From Lichtheimia corymbifera B2541 (Eukaryota > Mucoromycota > Mucoromycetes > Mucorales > Lichtheimiaceae), in contig JNEU01001115.1 of assembly GCA_000697475.1 (NCBI GenBank), forward strand, positions 1 through 34,221: a stretch of DNA of 34,221 nucleotides. Reading direction: 5' to 3'. The notes beneath the pieces were generated by a model that ran no database searches, was not told where the DNA came from, and saw only the letters and a list, made by a program, of their open reading frames with translations. The translations under genes and the position numbers were made by a program. Positions 1-9,621 of this stretch are shown in pieces. How positions within the stretch are numbered: position 1 is the first letter of the stretch; each line of letters opens with the position of its first letter.

Positions 1-770
1 GCGTTGGGTCGTTGGCATGGAGACCCGTAGACATGGACATGACAGTATCTGACACTGCTTGCTTTAGACGATGCCTCCCATTGTGTAGTTGTCGATCGCA
101 TAATACTGTCAACACCACACCCACTGCCGTCCTTGTCCTTGGCCGCAACTACAAACATAGACAACACAAATCACCATCATCATCATCACCATCATCATGC
201 ATCGTCCATCATCATCGTCATCATCGCTGCCGTCTTCGGTGCCATCTTTGTCTTCAGTTGCATATCTACATCTGCCACATCCAAGAGTAGAGTCATGAGT
301 CCTGTCCTATTCTACTACTGTCTTCTCATGATGGCAGCTTGACTTTCTTTGTATCTCTCTTTCAAGTCATCCATCGGGTTCACCTTTAGTCTTTGTTGTA
401 AGCGTTGGGTCGTTGGCATGGAGACACGTAGACATTAGACCTGACAGTACCTGACACTGCTTGCTTTAGATCATGCTTACGCCCACTCGTCGTCGTCGTC
501 ATCGATCACGTAATATTGTTATTTGTGAACTGCCCACACCTTCATATCGTCGTCATCCTGGTTTCATTGCCGTCGCTGTTGCCAGTCGCGACTCCAGACG
601 TAGACAACACAACACCTTCAACATCATCATTATCATCGTCATCACTCCTGCCGTTTTCGTTGCCATCCCTCTTTGTCTTCAGTTGCAAATCCACGTCACC
701 TACATCCAAGGGTAGTGTTATATACACATCTTGCTGCTACATGCCCAGAGACCAAGAGTATTGGGAGTAG
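1..770. repeat. Tandemly duplicated ~400-bp unit (A)
   Basis: Two diverged copies lie head to tail. Both open with GCGTTGGGTCGTTGGCATGG (positions 1 and 402), continue through CTGACACTGCTTGCTTTAGA, a CAT/ATC-rich microsatellite (about 165-225 and 620-650), and a shared TTTGTCTTCAGTTGCA segment (about 247 and 672). Spacing grows from about 401 to about 425 bp because of indels. The left copy probably starts outside the window. The His/Ser-rich open frames here come from the CAT repeat and have no recognisable domain. A third copy in inverted orientation lies at about 2395-2645. Confidence 0.75.
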
Positions 771-819
771 TACACAAGAGTATCGATTGTCCTAGCATCT
801 CTTTGCCAGTAAAACATGA

Positions 820-1750
820 TATTTGACCCAAAGGTACAAGATTTTTATACCCCTGAGCAACAACGCACTTCAAGATTAGTGGATAATGGATACATTGACG
901 TGGTTCGAGATGAATTAAACGTGTGATGATAGCACTGGTGTATGAAAGAAGAATACGAAGATGGTTACTTGAACTGAAGACAAGCTACCGCGTTTTCTCG
1001 GTCCCAAAAGGCAACAAAAAGAACAACATACATGATGGCAGCCCGTATCCAAAATATTCGTGGAACAGCACTCACCATTGGAAAAGAAAAGGCCTTTTGA
1101 ACAACGAGAGCTCAAGCGTAAAATGAAAGTGGATCGTGGTGTCGGTGGTATCATTGATGGATATACGGATGATGAGATGCTTAAGGTGATGGATTACTTT
1201 TTGATCAATGGCGCAAAACATATTTACGGGAATGGATGACAAGCGAGGCATGCTGGATCTCTGGTGCAAAAGTGGATCAAATGAGGAAGCTTGGTCGATG
1301 ACAGAAGGATTCTCCATAATGTGATCATGGATATTTTTCGTGGATTGTCTGAGGAAGAGAATTATGATCGAGTAGGGACAGGCGATAATGACAACACAAC
1401 ATGGATTTTTACGAAAGCATGAACATGGATGGTAGCGGAAACAAGAATGCAACATATACACAGCAAGAAGATCCGTTTATGTTATCAGCACATGAAGTAT
1501 AGAGAGAACAGAATGATAGCTTACACGCAGACACAAGCTGTGGATTGCATAGAACAACAGCGTGGAAATTGGAGTTTGGATCGAATTCGAAGGGGCTAAC
1601 CAAGCAATCTGGCCGTATCACCGGATGATCCATGCAGCAGCGATTACTTTTTTTGTACAGCAGCGACTTTTTGTATATGTAGCATTGTTGTAGAGCACGT
1701 TGACATTCCATATCTTTCATCTTGTACTATAGTAACATCACATCACACCT
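820..1750 (+). pseudogene. Decayed coding relic, unidentified family, copy 1 (B)
   Basis: No intact ORF; several frames are broken by stops and indels. It is homologous, in inverted orientation, to 1965-2335: both share CCAAAGG-ACAA near the start, TTAGTGGAT, AACGTGTGAT-GATGATAGCA, then GTGGAAATTGGAGTTTGGAT and AGCAATCTGGCCGTA, and TTTTTTGTATATGTAGCATT. At protein level both keep QAIWPY-R-IHA followed by FVYVAL, which argues for coding origin. About 600 bp of copy 1 (roughly 950-1560) is missing from copy 2. I do not recognise the family; a mobile-element gene is possible but unproven. Confidence 0.55.
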
Positions 1751-1964
1751 CATCCTCATTTGACCTTTCATGTATTTAACGTCAGATCACCTTTATTAAA
1801 CTCGTGTTTGACAACAAAGAAAGGGCATAAATGGTCATCCCATGGTTGATACAATGATAGGGCAAAGATCACCGTCCATGATAAATTCATCACCCCATGA
1901 CATATAATCTTTAATGAAGGTAATGTGATGTTACTTATATACAAGGAAAACCAAGCGATGTGCG

Positions 1965-2335
1965 ATACGGTGTGATGCTACTATATATAATACAGGATGA
2001 GACGAATGACATGGGGTGCGTGAAGAATGTGAAGGTTTTTATACAATGCTACATATACAAAAAATCCGTTCCTGTACACAAAAGGCGATGTTGGTGCATG
2101 AATCGCCCTTTGGTACGGCCAGATTGCTTGCTTAGTTCCTTCCATAATCGATCCAAACTCCAATTTCCACTCGTAATCTCATTCCATGCGCCATTGCTAT
2201 CATCAATCACACGTTCAATTCATTTTGAACCATTGCCAGGTATCCATTGTCCAATAATCCACTAACCTTATACCGCTCTTGCTTAGGGGCATATACAAGT
2301 GTTGTGCCTTTGGGTCTTTGGTCCTCCCGTGTGCT
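1965..2335 (-). pseudogene. Decayed coding relic, inverted copy 2 (B')
   Basis: Reverse-strand counterpart of the relic at 820-1750 with the middle deleted. Minus-strand fragments read MEGTKQAIWPYQRAIHAPTS and, upstream, DPKAQHLYMPLSKSG, separated by frame breaks. The two copies converge on a ~215-bp centre (about 1751-1964) in which I see no feature. Together with A (402-770) and A' (2395-2645) it forms one continuous, diverged inverted duplication. Confidence 0.55.
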
Positions 2336-2394
2336 ATCCTCAATGCTCTGTGTTTCATGCATGTGACGATAAGGCGTGGATATTGATGTGGATG

Positions 2395-2645
2395 TGGATT
2401 TGTAACTGATGACGAAGACGGCATCGATCGTGATGATACTTATGGTGATGATTATGATGATGGTTATGGTTCATGACGGTGGTGGTGGTATTGTTGTTGT
2501 GCTGTGCATGTCTGGATTTGCGACTGAGGATAGGGGCGGCTGTGAAAAAGGCAGTGACGACGATGAAGGTGGAGTGTTGACCATATTACGTGATCGGCGA
2601 CTATGACGAGTGGTGGGAGGCATGGACTAAAGCAAGCAAGAAAAA
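2395..2645 (-). repeat. Inverted third copy of unit A (A')
   Basis: Read on the plus strand, this matches the reverse complement of about 402-620: GTCTGGATTTGCGACTG here pairs with GTCTGGAGTCGCGACTG there; GACGACGATGAAGGTG, ATATTACGTGATCG, GACGAGTGG and CTAAAGCAAGCA are shared in the same order. It directly adjoins relic B', as A adjoins B on the left, so the inverted duplication is continuous. The GAT/GGT-rich stretch at 2420-2500 is its microsatellite part. Confidence 0.65.
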
Positions 2646-2724
2646 AGAGAAGAGCTTAAGACATTATGCGAACGTGGTTGAAAAAGAGGAAGGTGTGCAC
2701 CCTTTACCGACGCAGTAGCGTGAC

Positions 2725-2812
2725 TCATGCCGGTTTATCTGGGTCTCCATTCCGGTTTACCTAATAATTTCCATGCCGGTTTACCTATTTCCATTCCGGT
2801 TTACCTAATAAA
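2725..2812. repeat. Short tandem repeat, CCGGTTTACCT motif
   Basis: Four copies of CCGGTTTA(C/T)CT, most preceded by CCAT(T/G), begin at about 2730, 2752, 2776 and 2796, with spacings of about 20-24 bp. The intervening bases vary. Function unknown; it could be satellite debris or part of a repeat boundary. Confidence 0.7.
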
Positions 2813-2813
2813 T

Positions 2814-3000
2814 TTCTGTGAATCAGGCTGTGACCCAGCCAAAATTTGGCTGCGGGGTTTTGTGAATCGCTGTGAATCGGCTGTGAATCTGTGAATTTCG
2901 TCCTTGAAACTTCCACACAAGGTGCGCTTCACCCCGCCGCGCAACTTTGTTCGATTGAAGACCCCGCGTTTCATTGTAGAATTTTTAGTTATGGGCATCT
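2814..3000 (-). repeat. TGTGAATC cluster and minus-strand copy of the dispersed repeat
   Basis: Positions 2814-2900 contain five TGTGAATC-like words and a short hairpin-capable palindrome, CAGCCAAAATTTGGCTG (about 2836-2852). From about 2885 to 2985 the minus strand matches the dispersed repeat of 3190-4135: its conceptual translation GVFNRTKLRGGVKRTLCGSF parallels GVFMRTKLLGVVESVLCESF encoded on the plus strand near 3385-3455. This is therefore an inverted copy of that repeat, separated from the main array by the MITE. Confidence 0.6.
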
Positions 3001-3012
3001 TTATGTTTTACA

Positions 3013-3182
3013 TATGCTGTAAGCGTGATGCTATATGAAAGGTGGTCTTTCTTCATTGTGAAGTATCATGCAAATGAGCTGTGCTACACAAACACGCCCC
3101 TGCGTACTTCCGCTCTATCAGGGTCAAGCTACTTGACAATGAACAAACACCACCTTTCCTATGGCATCACGCTTACAGCATA
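3013..3182. mobile_element. MITE of Tc1/mariner type (TA target duplication)
   Basis: The ends are an inverted repeat of roughly 50 bp with a few mismatches: TGCTGTAAGCGTGATG at 3015 reads inward and its complement CATCACGCTTACAGCA ends at 3180; further in, GAAAGGTGGT and TTCATTGT are also mirrored. TA dinucleotides at 3013-3014 and 3181-3182 flank the inverted repeat, as expected for the TA target site of Tc1/mariner/Stowaway-type elements. The interior of about 60 bp has no ORF, so it is non-autonomous. It sits inside the repeat block, between inverted and direct copies of the dispersed repeat. Confidence 0.85.
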
Positions 3183-3189
3183 GGTGAAA

Positions 3190-4135
3190 CATGAAGGTGC
3201 CTGTTTCTCTAAATCTTCATAATGATGTGTATAGGCTTTATGAGAACGATGTTGATCAGCATGACCGAGAGCACCTCCTGACCAAGTTTCGGGGTCGCGA
3301 TGGGCAATATCGGCGCGCACGGCCGTACACCCTATTTATGTTACCATCCCTTCGTCGTCTCTCCGACATCCAAGATTTTCAGAATGAACTCTGGGGTCTT
3401 TATGAGAACGAAATTACTCGGCGTGGTCGAAAGCGTCTTGTGTGAAAGTTTCAGGTTCGAGGGGGGCAATCTAGGGGAACGGGAGCGCCGATCCTACTTT
3501 ATCCTACTTTTGGGCTGGCCGGCATTCAAATGTTCATAATGAACCATGCGGTTTTTAAATGAATGAAGTTGATCAGCATGTACGAGAGTACCTTCTGACC
3601 AAGTTTCAAGTGCGAGATGGGGAATCCCAAGAAACTACATACTAATTGACTTTTTCATAAATCCGGCGCTTTCCCAATTTTCATGCGTTATAGTCAATCC
3701 CACATTATGCTCTCCCTTTCAAAATTTTCAAATGAAGTGTGGGTTCTTTATTAATACAAAGTTGTTCAGCATGTCCTAGAGTACATACTAATTGACTTTT
3801 TCATAAATCCGGCGCTTTCCATTGTCGGCATTCAAATGTTCATAATGAACCATGCGGTTTTTAAATGAATGAAGTTGATCAGCATGTACGAGAGTACCTT
3901 CTGACCAAGTTTCAAGTGCGAGATGGGGAATCCCAAGAAACTACATACTAATTGACTTTTTCATAAATCCGGCGCTTTCCCAATTTTCATGCGTTATAGT
4001 CAATCCCACATTATGCTCTCCCTTTCAAAATTTTCAAATGAAGTGTGGGTTCTTTATTAATACAAAGTTGTTCAGCATGTCCTAGAGCATATTGTGTGAA
4101 AGTTTGAGGTTCGTGACAGGCAATCCCAATATCAT
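3190..4135 (+). repeat. Degenerate tandem array of a dispersed ~150-190-bp repeat
   Basis: About six partial copies follow one another, starting near 3214, 3375, 3522, 3718, 3827 and 4023. Common words are TTCA(T/A)AATGAA, GGTTCTTTAT(G/T)A, GTTGATCAGCATG, GAGAG(C/T)ACCT and TGTGTGAAAGTTT followed by AGGTTCG. The first two copies stay open and translate into repeated peptides such as RLYENDVDQHDREHLLTKFR and GLYENEITRRGRKRL; later copies do not. A minus-strand copy lies at 2885-2985 and a fragment lies at the right end of the window (34200-34221). I regard it as a noncoding or decayed dispersed repeat of unknown class. Confidence 0.7.
3520..4087. repeat. Perfect direct duplication, 306-bp period
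   Basis: Positions 3520-3781 (262 bp) recur at 3826-4087 with no difference that I can see. The 44 bp between them (3782-3825) is itself a copy of TACATACTAATTGACTTTTT and following bases at about 3638. Identity here contrasts with the decay of all other copies, so the duplication is recent, or maintained by conversion, or an assembly artefact. Confidence 0.85.
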
Positions 4136-5640
4136 GCATTGATATCAGTGTATATGGATATGTCTGACTGCCTGACAGATTCAATTTCCACCTCTTCCAC
4201 TCCCACTTTATTTGCCTCTTCTTCCCATTCTCGTCTGCTGCCCCATTCAAGTACAACTACAACCTGCGAACGATTGTCCTGCTTCAATCCATCATGTCAT
4301 TCCTACAACTGTCTTGATCTGAAAGCCTTTGACTGAATGGCAGGTCCATGGCGAATAACATAGCCTTTGGTCATTCTACTACAACACCTGCCTCACACCT
4401 TCTCGTGTACAGTCGTCGATCGCAATCAAACGTAACAGCATTCATTCCAGCAGCGGCTATTTGCAAGGTCATTACTACATCGTTTCAAGCAGCTTCCTTT
4501 ACTTGCAGCAACTGGCTTCAGCCCTTTTTTAACGTGAATAGCAAATAGCTACTGCATGCTTCATGTACGTATAGACTTGCGTTAATACAAACGAATTCCT
4601 GTAGATATGGATCTGATGTTGCTTTGATACATAGGATGGAAGGATCCGGATATATACAACGCGTGGAAAAAGAGCTTTGCACCCCTTGTTCCCATGTCAA
4701 CTTGAGCATGGATGTTTGATGCTATCATCCTGAACGATTGGTGAATCCCGTTATCATACTTTACATGCTATTCCATGGCAGCTATTATCATTCATCCTTT
4801 GTGCGAGCTGTCAACCCAGTCGGACCATCATCATCCAACTCCTTGTTTTATGCATGATTCACCCCCTTGCATCAAGAGCAACTCACATCGATCCGCCCAC
4901 CTTTGCACAATACACGACCAAACATAGAGAATTCCCTTATCGATTTATCTCCCCCATTGGAATGATTCGTTGTACTTATGGATGAATTTAGATTAAAAAG
5001 CTACTTTAGCGAATACGAGATTGCATTGCGAACCATGTCTAGGTTTCTGTGTAAGAGACCTTCTTCTTCGTGAGTTGGAGCTATTATTATATGTGGCACT
5101 TGGGTGCATTGTATTATAGAGAGATTGATGGTACATCCACTTGTCAGTACTGTGGTAAAGGAAAAAGAGGGGGAGCTAGTGGGTCTGATATGTTTGATTA
5201 TGTCTTGACAAAGACTGTATTTTATCGGTAAAGGGCACAAGATAGGCTCCAGTATAATGATGGAGAAGTGATCAAGAACATCATTATATGTGGTGTATTG
5301 TTCGCTCTCCAGTCCCATCATGCAGATCATGACTAATTTTTGACGTTATTGGCATAGCACACAAACGCACTGCAGCTAATAAATTGGCCCCGGTTGACCG
5401 CTCGTATATCGACAACAACAACAGCAACAATGGCATCGACGGCACACATCTTTTAATTTCACGGGATTTGTATTACTCGTGGTGGATATGGTATTAATAA
5501 AGCATTCAATATGGTTGGTAGATCTTGTGGGACAGCGGAAGGAAACTTTATGCGAATGAAATCGGTAATAAATATACTCCGTCATGAGCAAAAGGTAAAA
5601 TCGTTGACCCGTAGCCTGGCGGAATTAACTGCGACGATCC
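4136..5640. other. Gene-poor stretch, nothing assigned
   Basis: No gene model is supportable. Open frames exist (plus 4348-4548, 66 aa; minus 5001-5330, 109 aa) but show no domain, splice context or codon bias. The minus frame at 5001-5330 is the most protein-like, yet is rich in ATA/CTA codons unlike the neighbouring genes. The proximal promoter of the next gene occupies the right end. Confidence 0.5.
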
Positions 5641-5645
5641 CAAGC

Positions 5646-5653
5646 TATATAAG
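5646..5653 (+). promoter_or_regulatory. TATA box of the CoA-transferase-family gene
   Basis: TATATAAG lies 66 bp upstream of the chosen ATG at 5712, followed by a pyrimidine and CACA-rich leader. It lies inside the longer open frame that begins at 5511, which argues against the more upstream ATG. Confidence 0.55.
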
Positions 5654-5711
5654 ATTGATTTGTCAGTTTTTTCTCTCGCTCATACGCATACACACACACG
5701 AATACATTATT

Positions 5712-7544
5712 ATGGCAGCAGAACCAGTACCTCAAGAAGCACGACGTTTGCTCAAGCTGTTGAATGAAAAGAACCCTGCATTGCAAATCCCTGACGATTA
5801 TATGGATACACACATCCGCTTTGAAGGTGGCGACCTGCCTGTGCAGCCTGGTGCTCTGAAATCGGGAGCCCTGTCTGCTGCTGCATCCGCAGCCTTTGGT
5901 GCAGTAGCTAGTCAAATTGCTCAGGATCGTTATGGGTATGTTACTGTAGACATATATTTTACACGGGATAGCGTATTCAGACCAAGTCCTTGTAGGGGTG
6001 AGCTATCTCACGTCACTGTTAATACCGATCATGCCGGTTACTTTCTCGGTATGCCGGCTTTAGTCAAGGCTGACAAACCTCCTGTGGATTGGCAACGGGG
6101 TGCCTGGGTCAAAGAGATGGACAAGGCTGCAACAATGATCTACCCTACAAAGGACGGTAGATGGTTCCAGTTACACGGTGATCTCGATTGCCACGCTCTA
6201 TTCCGCGATATCGGCCTTGAATGCAACATGGATGCAAACCGTGAAGAGGCATATGAGATCATCCAAAAATGGACATTGCAACACACAGCTGATGAATTAG
6301 AAGCCATGATGGTCAAATTTGGTCACAGCGGTAGCAAATGTTATGAACCTGAAGAATGGCTTGCAACCGATATGGTAAGATAACAACGATGCTTAGATGT
6401 ATATATACATACTTATAATACCTTTGCTATTAGGGCAAAGCTCTAAAAGATAAGCCCTTGGTTAATATCGAGCAAGTAAACAAGGCCAATGGACCTGTGC
6501 CATATCCTCCAGCAAAAAACAACCGCATCCTCGAAGGCATTAAAGTGGTTGAAATGGGTAAGTTTAAGGTTGTTTTTATTGGACAATGTAAATACAGAGC
6601 TGAACATGATGATAAATGCAGTCCGAATCATTGCTGGGCCTACCATTGGAAGAACGTTAGCTGAATTGGGTGCTCAAGTGATCAAAGTGAATCCACCACA
6701 CCTGCGAGACATTAATTTGCTCCAGTATACATTGACGACTGGTACACACACTGTCGCTTTGGATGCTCGTCAACCGGACCAAAAAGCCCAATTGGAAAGT
6801 CTTATTGCTGAAGCGGATGTATTCATTGACGGCTATCGTCCTGGTTCATTGGAGAGACTTGGATTTGGTAAAGAGCGTGTAATGGAGCTTGCTGGTTCTA
6901 AGGGCATAATCTATATTGATGAAAATGCCTATGGCATGGAAGGTATGTAAAGCATGATGGTGGTCTTGCTATAAAAACCTAATTGGCTATCATCATCAAT
7001 CATAGGTCCTTATCGTCACCGTCCTGGTTGGCAACAAATTGCAGATACTGCTAGTGGTTGCGCTGTGGTGCAAGGCAAAAGTTTGGGTGCAGAAGGTGCT
7101 GTGCTTCCTCCATTGCCTATCTCAGATTTGTTGACCGGTGTATTGGGTGCTGCTACCGTATTATGTGGCATCCGTGATCGTGCACGTCATGGTGGCAATT
7201 ATTCGGGTGTCGCATGCCTTACTTCATACGACATGTTTTGTGTCTCCAAGGAAGTTGGTATATACCCCCCAGAACTGGTACAAAAGGTCGAAAGTGAATT
7301 TGGCTTTGGACCCATTACTCCAAGAGATGATGTTGCCCGCTTACTTGGTATCGTCCTTCAAGCATGGTATAAGAAGCGACCTAAAGATATGGACTTCGAT
7401 GGTCAGCTGTTTGTATCATTTGAAGACGGTCCATTTGGACAAACCAAACAACTCGCACCTGTTGCACGCATAGACAACTACCCATCAAGCTGGGATCATC
7501 CTCCACGACCTTATGGTTATGATAAACCCACATTTGACTATTAG
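5712..7544 (+). CDS. Class III CoA-transferase (CaiB/BaiF) family protein
   Basis: Exons 5712-5935, 5996-6374, 6434-6557, 6622-6942 and 7006-7544 give 528 aa. The first intron may instead end at 5980; both keep frame. The family moves CoA between carboxylic acids or racemises acyl-CoA. The hallmark is at residues 240-257, VEMVRIIAGPTIGRTLAELG, followed by AQVIKV, matching the 'AGP-ADLGA-VIKVE' signature. DVFIDGYRPGSLERLGFG and IIYIDENAYG-EGPYRHRPG follow in family order. Oddity: where formyl-CoA transferase has the catalytic Asp (GYD), this protein has GWQQ (about 357-360). That resembles the large fungal/plant CaiB-like subfamily, whose substrates are unknown to me. An N-terminal half of about 240 aa (PVQPGALKSG, VTVNTDHAGYFLG) precedes the signature, consistent with a degenerate duplicated domain. 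Function beyond family level is not inferable. Confidence 0.88.
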
Positions 7545-8566
7545 AATTTCCTCTTCTTCAATAAAAGAGGACAATACCAATGCATGAATCCAGTGTGACA
7601 ATGACGATCATGGTTTATTTAGTCAAATAGTCAAATTTTCAAGTACTAGAAGCGACATGGAATAGCTTGGGAAGGGTGAAATTATCGATCAATGCGTGAG
7701 GATTGACTTGTTACGGTGGTGAGTTGCATCATGCATGATGATGAGGCTATTCTTATAGCTCCGATTTGACTGATCGTGGTCCAAGTGCTTGGTCCTGCTC
7801 ATGTTCTTCCTCGTTGCCGCGCCACAACCACAACACGTTACCTAGCAAGCACTGTCAACACAGACTCCATGCAATTGGGTGAATTCCATACCAGAGTTCC
7901 GAAGCAGCTCATTCTCAACAGCAATCACCTTCTGGATTCCAACGCACACCATTAACGACATGACCGAGAAGCTCCTTGTGCACAGCTCCCCAGATCAACC
8001 TTGACAAGTAGCTCCAACAAGTGTTTATATTTCAGTGTCCACATGGTCTTGTCCAGATATCGATATGATGTATTGGTGTCAAGTCCTTATCATCGTCATC
8101 TCTTTTTTGGTGAGAACAACCGGTGACCATGCTCAACAGACTTGTGCATTTCAAGGTGCCTGACACTGCTGTATTTGGATGATGGCATGCATCTAGACTA
8201 TTGGAATCGACACCCTCAATTTATCCTGGACGACAACAATAATGCAAAAGCTGTTCAAGATTAAGGAGACGGGAGACGGGAGGTTGTTGACATAATCAAA
8301 AGGTGAAACAGCAGTGTTCCGAAGGCTTGATTGGATCTGTAGCCCTTATTAAGAGGATAGTAGTATCAAGAATGATAATAAAAGATTACCATTTTAGCCT
8401 CTTTCATGCATCATAGTATCACTGTCAAGAAGCAATGATGATACGACATCATTTCCCCAAAGCACACGACATAAGGATTCTAAACATACGATTTCCATTT
8501 TTGACAATACTACATTGCCGCCACATAACAACCGCTCATGTATGATTTCCGAGATTTTCCGTGAAA
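7545..8566. other. Intergenic region with a WD-repeat-like relic
   Basis: About 1 kb without an intact gene. The 3' flank of the CoA-transferase gene occupies the left end; AT-rich promoter sequence of the next gene lies on the right. A decayed minus-strand coding fragment at 7740-8016 is listed separately. Confidence 0.5.
7740..8016 (-). pseudogene. WD40-like coding relic
   Basis: On the minus strand, 8016-7915 reads through AVHKELLGHVVNGVRWNPEG, which resembles a WD-repeat beta-strand (GH-x-VN-V-WNP-G). After in-frame stops, another frame at 7839-7801 gives NVLWLWRGNEEEHEQ, as expected for the end of such a repeat (V-LWR). Two stops and a frame change separate them and no start, splice frame or further repeats are seen. 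I infer a pseudogene fragment; the WD assignment rests on pattern only. Confidence 0.3.
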
Positions 8567-8574
8567 TATAAAAG
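8567..8574 (+). promoter_or_regulatory. TATA box for the 8647 gene
   Basis: TATAAAAG stands 73 bp upstream of the ATG at 8647, followed by a CT-rich leader ending in CCAACCAACAACCACC before the start codon. Confidence 0.6.
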
Positions 8575-8646
8575 CAGCCCGTTGTTTCCTGTTTTTGTTT
8601 TTCTCTTCCGCTGTTATATGCTCAATATACCCAACCAACAACCACC

Positions 8647-9246
8647 ATGTCCATCCCAGGTTTTGAAATCCTAACTTTGGCTCCAGAGGATGATTACAAC
8701 TACAATAATAATATCGATGATCCAGACGAGAGCACAGTGTGCAATTATATCGATGACTCTTTCTGCCAAGAGAACCTCTTCCAGATTCTACCGCTTATGC
8801 CAGAAGAATCATCAATCGATGAGAACAACCACATTCATTCACACGTCAAGCTCTTTTTCGAGGAGTTAGGTGTCTTGACAGAAGAACCAGAGCCAATTGA
8901 TCCAACACGCGATTATGATGCTGAAGCACGGCAACTGCTTGAAGAACGGGATCGTACTCGACAAAAGCATGTTCAATTGTCTGAAACTCCTTCATTATCT
9001 TCATCCCAATCAGGCCTATCATCCACCTCGTCCTCCTGCCATCATCACGACCATCACCATAACGACTATTCCAATGATAATACACGATCACCCCTATACA
9101 TGGGTCATGCTGGTGGCCCAAATCATCATGCTACATCCCCCATGCCTTATTCTTCTCCTTATCATCCGATCAAAACGGTACTTGCGCACGAGCCTTCCAG
9201 CACCACCACCCGTCATCATCCTCATGCTTCCAACATCCATCATTAA
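8647..9246 (+). CDS. Disordered His/Ser/Asn-rich hypothetical protein
   Basis: A single exon of 199 aa starting MSIPGFEILTLAPEDD. The N-terminal ~105 residues are acidic and include the conserved-looking LFFEELGVLTEEPEPIDPTR followed by a charged helix (DYDAEARQLLEERDRTRQKH). The C-terminal ~90 residues are low complexity: serine runs, HHHDHHHNDYSNDN, and Pro/His-rich sequence. There is no signal peptide, membrane segment or known domain. A TATA box and leader support it as a real gene. I do not recognise it; the layout (acidic N-terminus, disordered tail) could suit a regulatory protein, which is only a guess. Confidence 0.7.
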   Translation: MSIPGFEILTLAPEDDYNYNNNIDDPDESTVCNYIDDSFCQENLFQILPLMPEESSIDENNHIHSHVKLFFEELGVLTEEPEPIDPTRDYDAEARQLLEERDRTRQKHVQLSETPSLSSSQSGLSSTSSSCHHHDHHHNDYSNDNTRSPLYMGHAGGPNHHATSPMPYSSPYHPIKTVLAHEPSSTTTRHHPHASNIHH

Positions 9247-9621
9247 TCTAGTACTACGCAGCATTACTTATTTGTAAAAATCATCTTCTACTCCCCTTGC
9301 ATCATCACCAACCACCCTTTTCCCTCGACACATCACCCCCCTCATCATCAAATTATCTCATCCCATCGAAATATAAATAACTACAACATCCGTTCCAAAT
9401 CATCTGTTATATATCCAATGTCACAAGGCACTATACCAAACTAGATTTGGGAATTGGAACTCGTGCTAATAATCCATGGATAGAGTACTCAAAAAAGTAT
9501 CCGACCAAGAGCAATATGTCTCATTTCCTTCTTGTTTCTTTGTCTTTAAAAGTTTCAGGGTCCCTTTATCCCGAATCGACCCGATAAAGAATGCTTAACA
9601 AATAAGGCGAGCTAAAATACA
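9247..9621. other. Convergent 3' intergenic region
   Basis: 375 bp between the stop codons of two convergent genes. It is AT-rich with CATCA-type low complexity, presumably both 3' UTRs and polyadenylation signals (AAATATAAATAA near 9368). Nothing else is seen. Confidence 0.5.

Noticed and set aside
12..342. His/Ser-rich ORFs over the CAT microsatellite
   Set aside because: Open frames arise from the repeat itself; all three frames are low complexity, and no start or splice context is present.
2725..2900. CRISPR-like array
   Set aside because: The repeat words are only 8-11 bp with irregular spacing, and the organism is eukaryotic.
5001..5330. 109-aa minus-strand ORF
   Set aside because: Fairly protein-like but rich in codons avoided by neighbours, with no domain, promoter or intron signals; kept only as a note in the gene-poor stretch.
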